Shown here: positions 7,897-15,566 of the stretch, in pieces
How the letters are laid out: the number at the start of each line of letters is the position of its first letter
Numbering within the stretch: position 1 is the first letter of the stretch
From: Ichthyophonus hoferi
Taxonomy: Eukaryota > Opisthokonta > Ichthyosporea > Ichthyophonida > Ichthyophonidae
Assembly (NCBI GenBank): GCA_002751075.1
Contig: NAOQ01000087.1
Span: 101,983 to 117,548, forward strand
Reading direction: 5' to 3'
DNA length: 15,566 bases
Made by a program: the position numbers and the translations under genes
The notes under the pieces: generated by a model
What the model saw: the letters and a program-made list of their open reading frames with translations, nothing else
What the model was told of the DNA's origin: nothing
The model's database searches: none

Positions 7897-9613
7897 ATGT
7901 CTGTTTTAATTGTTTCTGATAATGTTAGCCTCGCCAACAGCTTTGCTGAGTTTGTTGCCAAGCAGTCAGGTAATGAATAAATGTTATACTTATATGTTTT
8001 ATATTGCACTATTGCTTTTAATGTATATGCCCTACTCTTCTTACTCTTATCTTGTATTTCAAAGTATAGTCGAAATCATCCTTACCTTATTAATATTTTT
8101 ATGGGCTTATTTTTTATTTTATTTTAATAATACTATTGATATTATCTTTTGGTTCAGTAGGTTTATTTTTAATTTATTTTCTGAATGTCTGTTTAACCAG
8201 CTTCCTTCAACAGCATTGGCAATAGCTGAAAACGGCAGGTTTACCGTGGCTGTGTCTGGTGGTTCCCTCCCGAAGTTGATGGCGGCAGGTCTTAAACAGG
8301 AACCTTATCTCAGTGTACGTTTTTATAATTTTTATGGGTGTGAATAATAGTTTGAAATAATAAGTTATACTTTAGTTTTAAAAAAATAGTGAGTTAAATG
8401 AATATGATAAGGAGGGCTAGAGTTGCTTGTACAGTAACAATCTTTCTTGTTTTATTATATCAACTTATACATACTAACTATTTATCAATAAAAACCACAC
8501 CAGTCTGTGGAGTGGAGTAAGTGGCATGTACTCTTAGCTGACGAACGCTTTGTTCCTCTTGACCATGCTGATAGTAATTATTGTTTGATCAAAGCTGAAC
8601 TACTTGCTAAAGTTCCAGCGGTAGCCAAGGTCTACCCTATTGTATTTTCTGGAACCGTCGAGGTTGGTTAAAATTTATTGTTTCATTATTATCATTTGAT
8701 AGGCATCACAAGTAATACATCCCACATGTTTAAAAATAATAATCACCTAAAATTTCAAATCCTCTCCAATGTTTTTAGCATTTCTTCTTATATTTAAGCG
8801 TATTTAGTATTATTTCCTATTTAATAGTCATGTATTCTCTCATAATATCCTCTCCCTCACACCTTGATCATATCATCCTACAGTCCCACTTCCTCTCTAC
8901 TTATTCTCCTTCCCCTCTATGCACAGGACTGTGCTATGGACTACCAGTGTCAACTTAAAGGCCTCTTTGGTGATTCCCTCCCTTCTATAGACCTCATCCT
9001 TTTAGGAATGGGGCCTGATGGCCACACTTGCTCACTATTCCCTGGTCACCAATTACTACAAGTATGTGTTCACCTCTTCTTTCTCTTCCTTTATCTTTAG
9101 TTAATGATTGGACAATGGTTATTGTTTTTCTTTACATATAATTATATGCGCATCCCTATAATGCATGCATACATACATACAATAACGTACATTTACCTAT
9201 AAATATTTTTCATGGTATATAAATTTGTTTATGTTTACTTTTATGTATACATTAAATCTTGATCAAAAAACTGATTACCATTTTTTTTGGACAAATAAGA
9301 TATCATCTCTAATTTTATCTACCTATAATAAAACTAACCTCGTTCAATTAACTAATAGGAACAAGGCCTTTGGGTTTCCTCCCTCAACGACTCACCCAAA
9401 CCTCCTCCCTCTCGCATCACTCTAACCTACCCTGTCCTTAACAATGCCAAGGCTGTTGCCTTCGTATGTACCGGAGCTGGGAAGGCCGATGTATTGAAAA
9501 ACATTCACAAAGAAAATAACTCCAATGGGTATCCTGCTGGTAGGGTTATGCCCAAAAAGCAGCCTAAAGCCTTGTTCTGGTTTATGGATACAGCTGCCGC
9601 TAGCAAGCTATAG
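7897..9613 (+). CDS. PGLS: 6-phosphogluconolactonase, complete, five exons
   Basis: This enzyme hydrolyses 6-phosphogluconolactone to 6-phosphogluconate, the second step of the oxidative pentose phosphate pathway, in the cytosol. Exons by hand: 7897-7969, 8214-8314, 8504-8662, 8927-9061, 9359-9613 (TAG stop). All introns are GT-AG and phases match, giving 240 residues against 258 in human PGLS. Family landmarks are visible in order: [10 protein letters not shown] (39-48, phosphate-binding loop), [15 protein letters not shown] (70-84), [16 protein letters not shown] (137-152, catalytic region with the key histidine), [12 protein letters not shown] (168-179) and the C-terminal [11 protein letters not shown]. 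An in-frame TAG at 7882-7884 just upstream supports the ATG at 7897. The exon 2 acceptor at 8212-8213 (TTCAACAG) keeps frame, whereas the stronger-looking CCAG ending at 8200 would not. It is a single-domain protein, not the fused G6PD form. Confidence 0.95.
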
Positions 9614-9914
9614 TCTGTGAGGGTAGACACTATTGTATTGTAGTTTCGACGGTGAAGGTACCCTAAACACAAATGCTCAGTTCATGCACGTAAATAGATC
9701 TCACGGGCCTTGTTACCAATTAATAATTATTATGTAGCTGAACAGAAAGGGCTGGGAGAGGCACAGGGCTACATATCTGTACAAATTGTAAAGGTGTTCT
9801 ATTTACCTTAGTGATTTATCTTTCTCAATTATTTTTACAATTGTTGAAACTGTGACAGATAATGTATTTTTATTTTTAATCAATTAGTATTTATTTTATC
9901 TAGACTATTGCGAA

Positions 9915-9920
9915 AATAAA
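9915..9920 (+). terminator. AATAAA poly(A) signal of PGLS (proximal)
   Basis: Canonical hexamer about 300 nt after the PGLS stop codon. It sits inside a 36-nt module that is repeated 92 nt downstream, so two candidate cleavage sites exist. Confidence 0.5.
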
Positions 9921-10006
9921 ATATTAAACCCTGCATATTTGAAATTTTACTAAACTGTTGTTGATTTAAACATTTATTATGTCTTGTTTTTTCACTTTAA
10001 TGCGAT

Positions 10007-10012
10007 AATAAA
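10007..10012 (+). terminator. AATAAA poly(A) signal of PGLS (distal)
   Basis: Second canonical hexamer, in the duplicated copy of the module around the proximal signal. Either or both may be used. Confidence 0.4.
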
Positions 10013-11131
10013 ATATTAAATCCTATATTTGTGAAACCTACATATACATATATATATATATATAACTTTATACCACGAACTTGTATCCTCGATTGTATAT
10101 AGGTGGATGATTTATTTTAGAAAATATTGGAAGATGGTATATAAACAAAAACGTGTTATTTGCCCAACCAATCCGCTTAACAACCCAATATATTTAGAAA
10201 AAAGCATGCTAATATACGTAAAAATACTTCAAAGTCAACTATAAATAAGAATATTTATATAGTTTGGACATTTCTTTATATGGCTATAATTATTTTATAA
10301 AATTAGCAATTACTATTACATGTATAGTCCCAAACAATGGCTAGTACAATCTAAACCTTCAATTCGATATTCCCTCAATTCTAAATGGATATAGGTCACA
10401 TGAATCAAAACTGTTTTTACTTACATCTAGCAATCAACTATAAAATTATGATACAAATACAGACATTCTGAACCATATAAAAATAATTATTAAAGAAATA
10501 GCTAAAACCTCAATGGTTTACTTTTTATGTATGTGTGCTTGTACGTATGGTTTAGGTTAGATCACCTGTAACCAATTGGAATAGATTTTAGACTTCATTA
10601 CAGGCTTATGTATTGTCATATGAATTTGAAAGAAATCTCCTTGAATTAGACTAATAATTGTTTTCACGCAATCTCGTTGTGCTTGCTTTGAATCGCTTCA
10701 ATTTGATGTTGCCTTATGTGTGGTTGTAATTTAAATAGCTTACCTTGCTTGTCTACGCCTTTGTAAATATTTTTCTTCTAGAATCCTATATGGTTTGATA
10801 TCACCATGGCATATTTATAGTCTTACATTAGTTTCAAGCTAACAGATATACTATCGGTATATAAATGTAAATCACCATAGATAAATTCCACTAACATAAA
10901 AAATATATTGTTGGTTTCGGCCTGTGTTATGCATATTAACCCATTATGATAAACAACAAGCAATAATTGAAGGTAAAGAATCTAAATATAAACTAACTAT
11001 CTTGATTTGGACTCACTATTACTGTGTTTTATTCCAAAAACCTTATACCCATAAGATAGAATATACCATCCATAGACTAATTATAACAATCTGTGATATT
11101 TCTAATGACCTGCCCACAGCCTTCGGAGTCA

Positions 11132-11164
11132 CCAATTGAGTGTTGTATAATAGGACTATATAAA
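11132..11164 (+). promoter_or_regulatory. CCAAT plus TATA-like promoter arrangement before the GC-rich island
   Basis: CCAAT lies at 11132-11136 and TATATAAA at 11157-11164. A transcript starting 25-30 nt after the TATA box would begin close to 11185-11195, where the structured island starts. TATA-like words are common in this AT-rich DNA, so the arrangement is only suggestive. Confidence 0.3.
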
Positions 11165-11189
11165 TAATGCACAATTTTGTATGTCACGA

Positions 11190-11287
11190 ACGTGTACGTA
11201 TTTGGCCCATAGCAGTATTATACACGTATACTGGCATGCGGGGTTGCCGCGTATGCCCGGGTGTGCCGGTACGTTTACTGGTTTTTT
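11190..11287 (+). ncRNA. Candidate structured small RNA (GC-rich island with hairpins and a T6 end)
   Basis: The core 11231-11275 is about 69% GC, in contrast to the surrounding noncoding DNA. Visible inverted repeats are CAGTAT (11213-11218) / ATACTG (11228-11233), extended by CAT/ATG and CC/GG outside a small internal loop; GGCATGCGG (11233-11241) / CCGC-GT-ATGCC (11247-11257); CGTA (11225-11228) / TACG (11270-11273); and ACGTGTA (11190-11196) / TACACGT (11221-11227). Some of these are mutually exclusive folds. A run of six T residues (11282-11287) could end RNA polymerase III transcription, and a TATA-like box lies upstream. I do not recognise it as U1-U6, RNase P/MRP, SRP, Y or vault RNA, and it has no tRNA features. 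It could instead be an unknown repeat or a small coding exon. Confidence 0.3.
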
Positions 11288-12610
11288 CCATTCCCTTTTA
11301 TCCTTTTCCAAACCTTCGCCTACCGCAGGTGTCAATCGTAGCTGTGTTCATCAATGTAAATGGGACCGATCATAAAGATCCTTATTGACAAATCCATTTA
11401 TCCGTTTAAGAATTGTAAGATTCTATGCCAGAATCCTATAAGAACATTAATCTATCAGCTAATATTGCACCAATCATTTTCATGATCCGCTTGTTCCCGA
11501 GAACTTCAGCCAAATTACATGTTCAAAGTTACTTTCGTAGACCAAGATGGTAAAACAATCTTCCTTAGTTTTACCTTTGTTTCTTTAACTTACCTTAATT
11601 ACTTTTCTAACGCAGCGAAAAAATATACTTGCATTTTAGTTCTAATTAACTAGAAAATTTCTTTCTAATAATAAAATAGGAAGCAGTCTCTTTGTTCAAA
11701 AAACTAACTGAATTTCTCAACAGGATTATATACTAAGTCCCACCAATTGGACTCTCCGACTAAGCTGTTGACTAGAAAAATCTGTGTCTTCAGATTTTGA
11801 ATATATTCAAAATAATAGTCTATATGTAATTTTTGGCGGAAACAACTATCTTTGTTTGCGTAGTAGCACCGTTTTCAGCCTGTGTAATAATTATCTCATC
11901 CAGGTTCAGGATGGCAGTCGACTATTACAAGCAGAGAATTTAGGATAAATAATGTATAACCTTGGCTCAGTATCACTATAGAATCAGGACCCCCAAATCT
12001 GTGTTAGACAAAACTGTTTCTATTTTCGAATAAAGCGTTTTATTTATGCAATACTTCAGGAACCAGTATTAACTAATTAGATAACTATAACAAGTTGCTT
12101 TGCCTATGTAATATATATAGCTAGATTTGACAAATAGTGAAGCAGAAATGCGCAATTTTTGCCGTCTATTGTGTTTATTAGAAGAACTGGCATGGCAATT
12201 AGGTTGATATCCAGTGCCATGGTATGAAATATAATAATTAGAAACTTATGTTTTAAGAAGGTATATTTATTAATATATATGAATTTATAAAAATTCATGT
12301 ATTATTAAGTGGCCTAGAAATATGATCTTTATAAACAAGTACGTAAAATATATCTGATTTTAGTCTATGCTATGATTAAAATACACGGTTGCTCCAATCT
12401 CACTAAATATTGAATAGACTGGTTTCTCTCATATTTTACCCGGTTACTACTTAAGTAATTTACAACACGTATATATAAATTTGACTTATTATTGAGCCCC
12501 TTTTTTTGTTAAAATATAACATATTTAATGATACTACATCAGCGGTATGGCATGTTGATGCATATATGAAGTTAATTCTGGCTAATAAAAAATATTTACA
12601 ACCTTTTTAA

Positions 12611-12639
12611 CCAATGAACGTATGGAGAGGTTGACCAAT
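12611..12639 (+). promoter_or_regulatory. Paired CCAAT boxes upstream of COASY
   Basis: CCAAT occurs at 12611-12615 and 12635-12639, about 100 to 128 nt before the COASY start codon, in the same orientation and 24 nt apart. This is a plausible NF-Y type promoter. An in-frame TAA at 12658-12660 and no ATG between it and 12739 support the chosen start. Confidence 0.4.
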
Positions 12640-12738
12640 CGTAAATGGGAACTGTCATAAACAAAACAAAGCAAAACTGATAAAACTTGTAACACAAACA
12701 CAATACAACATACTGAAAAGGAAGTGATATATTGCATT

Positions 12739-15138
12739 ATGAGCATTGCAAGTAGTTTAGTACACCTAGATTACCCTATTCCTCCTTCACGAAATGGTGG
12801 TAAAACGTCCTTTACAATATCTTCCGAAGATGTGTACCTACTGCATCAGGTAACTATAATATATATTTTTTCTTCAGCGATTATTGTTGTCTAATAATTA
12901 TTGCTTTTTCTCTACAATTATATTTATATTTTAATTTCCATTCTCATTTATTATTCTATTATATGAATATACACGTATATATACATATATCCATGCATTC
13001 TCTTACTCCCTAATAATCTCCTCCTCTCCCTGTGGTTATCTTTCCCTTCTCTTCCCAACCTAATCTTTACATCAACGCCTCGACGTACCTATTATACAGG
13101 TTATAAAGAGTACCAATACAGGGATTATTCTCCTTCTTGATTTCCCTGAGGGGTATGGGCGAGAACATATACTACAAGGTTTTGATTTCCATTTTTTCAA
13201 CAAAGTATTAGCAGCTTACTATAGGTAAGTCAATATTTGATTCCCATCAACACATCCGTAAACATACTCAGCACCTACCTACATTACACAATAATAAATT
13301 AATTTATAGCTAAACAATTAATATGGTATATTTTTCATTTCTGCTATGTTTATATTTTACAATACGATATGATAATTACGTTAAAGGAGGTATATAGTGT
13401 GTGCACTAGTCATAGAAATACACCCCGTACACCTCATACCGCATATAATACTACCTACAGACATAACCATACACACTTATTATTAATCACCATACTTTGG
13501 TTATCTCCGTAACCGCTGTATATAACACGGAACTACATACCACATGAACATTAACCCCAATCTTTATTCCAATTACCCCTTACCCCCTTTTCTACGGTAT
13601 CATTTATGTCTTTATTTCTCTCCCTCTTTCCTTCTTTCTATCACATTCCCCTCGTTTTTCTCTCACTCTTTTCTCACTATTATTTGTTCATTCTCTCTCT
13701 TCCACCTCCATTAATCTATTTATAGCTGCCTCACCCGATTGGCCCTTTATTATAATAAGCCAATGCTAGACACCACTATCCTGTTGCCACCCTTGCTTTC
13801 CCAGAAAACGTTCCCCAAGGTTGACTTCTTTTACTGCTTCAAGGAAGGTATGCGTTTTCCCTCAGTACATTACAACGATAGGTGAATATAAATAGAGATA
13901 CACATGATTGGAGTGTTATCATGTGGTGACCCTAAGCACGGGGGGATTCTACATTTAACATCACTATATTTTGTATACATATAGTGTTATATTGATTCAT
14001 CATCTGTGTTTTATTTTATTTTTATTTTATTTATTATTTATTATTACTGGTTTGTTATTACTATTATTATTATTATTATATTATTTCTATTTATAGTTTA
14101 ATTTCTTCTTATTCATTGGCTACCCTTTATTGCAGGTGACTCTGACTACATCAACGCCTTTAAGAACGCCAGAGAACCAACCTTAATTATCGAATCGGTT
14201 GATCTTCCTCATCCTGATACTTATGACAACCAACCAATAGAAATTCACCTAACTGTCACAGGTCTGTAGGTGATATATTTATATTCAATCTTACCAATTT
14301 AACCTGAACAATAAATACATATTTTTTATCATAGGCTATTACCTATATTTAGGTTTCTCCTTCAACTATTATTGGTTTATATTTTTATCTATTTTAAAAG
14401 ATGTTGAATTTTTTTTATCTCTTTATTATTAGTAAAGAGTTTGTTCTTATGTTATACATTAACATATTATACTCAATATACTATAACCATATATTAATAA
14501 ATAATATGTCTATTTTTAAAACGATGGGCCAATAGTCTAACAGCAATATATTCTTAACCAATCATAATATCCCCATAGACCATGTAGATAATCTGACCTA
14601 TGACTATGAACGAGTAGCAGTGGGTGGCACTTTCGACCACTTACACGGTGGACACAAGGTATATCTACACCAATCAAATGTGTTATAAATTATAATGAAT
14701 TGTTCCATTGGTCCATATCATAATGTGGAAGATGTCATATCGCTTAACATCCAATTATTTCACCCTTTATTCATTTTATTTATTTTTAATTTTTAATTGC
14801 TATTGTGTCATATCTTCTTTGTGCTATATATATAATTGTAGTTGTGTGTATAGTTATATAGTTTAGTATATATAACTATACAATATGGTATACACGTGAT
14901 GCCAGTGATTCTACATTCAAGGTTAAATATACACCTCAATGACCTAGATGGACATTGATCAATTTAGTTATTTAAATTTTACTTCTAACTATCCATTTCC
15001 TTTACAACTATAATCTTAGAAATATCTTACTACCATTTAAAATTTTATATTTTTATAGGCCAACACTCATTGGTATACAGGTTTTATTATCGATTACGGC
15101 TCTCATGACATCGCACACGGCGATATGTGCTGTTTCAG
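12739..15138 (+). CDS. COASY: Bifunctional coenzyme A synthase, 5' part (N-terminal domain and start of PPAT), continues past window
   Basis: Animal COASY carries phosphopantetheine adenylyltransferase (PPAT) followed by dephospho-CoA kinase, the last two steps of CoA synthesis. Exons by hand: 12739-12849, 13100-13224, 13726-13847, 14136-14261, 14579-14658, 15081-15138. All are GT-AG with matching phases, giving 207 residues plus one base of the next codon. Residues 1-161 form the diverged N-terminal region, with a hydrophobic strand GIILLLDFP and the segment TTILLPPL. The PPAT domain opens with YERVAVGGTFDHLHGGHK (171-188), the nucleotidyltransferase signature with the HxxH pair H184/H187, then VLLSITALM. 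The intron after K188 falls directly behind this signature. The rest of PPAT and the whole kinase domain must lie beyond 15566, so fusion to the kinase is inferred. A stand-alone PPAT is possible, but the long N-terminal extension argues for the COASY type. Confidence 0.88.
14009..14091. repeat. T-rich simple repeats, (TTTTA)n then (ATT)n
   Basis: In the COASY intron 13848-14135, a stretch of TTTTA/TTTA units is followed by ATT triplets. It is low-complexity intronic DNA with no coding signal. Confidence 0.65.
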
Positions 15139-15566
15139 GTATGTCCTTGTCTAATATAGTCTGTCTATATAATCATTTTTAACTAATGCTTTCTATTGGG
15201 TCCTTATATACTAACCATGATGATTTTTTTTTCCCCATTGCGCAATTAAATATAGGTAATAATTAGATGGTACGAGTATACTGCATACAACCATTGTATT
15301 ATACCATACTATACGATATTTTGGTATATCTATGTTATGTACCTTTACCACTCAACTGTCAGTTTCAATTTTATATCTTACCATTCCCATGTCTAATTCC
15401 CATGTCTATATTTTATCTAATGATAGGTATCACATAGTTTTTAAACACTTTTATAGCAAAGTAAAACCACCATATATATAGTAGGGTATAAGAGATAGTA
15501 GTGAGTATATTTCTATTATTGTTAATTTTAGCCTGTGTTGTAGTTATTATCTCATTGTGTTGTAGC
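15139..15566 (+). other. COASY intron, incomplete at window end
   Basis: The GTATGT donor at 15139 follows codon phase 1. I see no acceptor followed by sequence that would continue PPAT in this phase, so the intron is at least 428 nt and extends past the window. The end of the window carries a short sequence resembling one at 11872-11899. Confidence 0.6.

Larger units (their letters stand above)
9909..10036 (+). repeat. Direct repeat of a 36-nt poly(A)-signal module (two copies)
   Basis: Copy A at 9909-9944 and copy B at 10001-10036 share TGCGA-AATAAAATATTAAA and then CCT, ATATTT and GAAA, with a few substitutions and compensating 2-nt indels. The sequence between them is not obviously repeated. 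The pair brackets the expected 3' end of PGLS. Confidence 0.65.
9614..12738. other. 3.1 kb gene-poor region between PGLS and COASY
   Basis: It includes the PGLS 3' UTR (to about 10050) and the COASY promoter (last 150 nt). The middle is AT-rich with no recognised gene on either strand; open stretches at 10924-11139 and 11167-11388 (+) and 12104-12298 (-) are short and match nothing I know. The one outstanding feature is the GC-rich structured island at 11190-11287, listed separately. Confidence 0.55.

Noticed and set aside
7910-8347. 145-codon open frame with predicted membrane segments
   Set aside because: It reads through PGLS intron 1 into exon 2. The intron part is T-rich and merely looks hydrophobic; the true PGLS start is at 7897 in another frame.
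10640-10830. Short open stretch on the minus strand, charged, protein-like (reads GDIKPYRILEEKY)
   Set aside because: It has no recognised family, is flanked by stops, and has no supported start or neighbouring exon. Similar short stretches are expected by chance.
11167-11388. Two overlapping open frames across the GC-rich island
   Set aside because: Two frames are open at once, which reflects few stop codons in GC-rich sequence. Neither translation matches a known protein family and no start or splice context favours one.
11420-11600. Short open stretches on both strands
   Set aside because: I could not link them to any known protein or to a splice structure, and both strands look equally plausible, which argues for chance.

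Overview
This looks like nuclear DNA from an animal. It is very AT-rich (noncoding sequence looks close to 70% A+T by eye), and coding blocks of higher GC are cut by GT-AG introns of about 190 to 640 nt. The gene content is metazoan: a Mint/X11-type double-PDZ adaptor, a URI-type prefoldin, a cytosolic 6-phosphogluconolactonase and an animal-style CoA synthase. An early-branching invertebrate such as a sponge would fit, but that is a guess from general feel, not a demonstrated placement. There are no prokaryotic features, operons, CRISPR arrays or intact mobile elements that I can support.

Layout. 371-3379 (+) holds the last six visible coding exons of an APBA/Mint/X11 homologue, covering most of PDZ1 and all of PDZ2; its 5' part lies outside the window. 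3380-5292 is a 1.9 kb space between converging 3' ends. 5293-6333 (-) is URI1, complete and without introns. 6334-7896 is the 1.6 kb space between the divergent starts of URI1 and PGLS; it holds a perfect CLEAR/E-box palindrome, a cluster of CCAAT boxes and a nested inverted repeat. 7897-9613 (+) is PGLS, complete in five exons, followed by a duplicated poly(A)-signal module. 9614-12738 is a 3.1 kb gene-poor stretch with one GC-rich, structured island near 11190-11290. 12739 onward (+) is COASY, with six exons reaching from the start codon into the phosphopantetheine adenylyltransferase domain before the window ends inside an intron.

The four genes belong to unrelated processes: membrane-protein sorting, co-chaperone and RNA polymerase assembly, the oxidative pentose phosphate pathway, and CoA synthesis. 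Nothing suggests they work as a cluster. The exon models were built by hand from conserved protein segments, codon phase across junctions and GT/AG sites; every junction given keeps frame. I found no convincing novel system. The items most worth checking are the structured GC island, the intronless and compact URI gene with its CLEAR-type promoter motif, and the Mint homologue that lacks the usual hydrophobic C-terminal tail.
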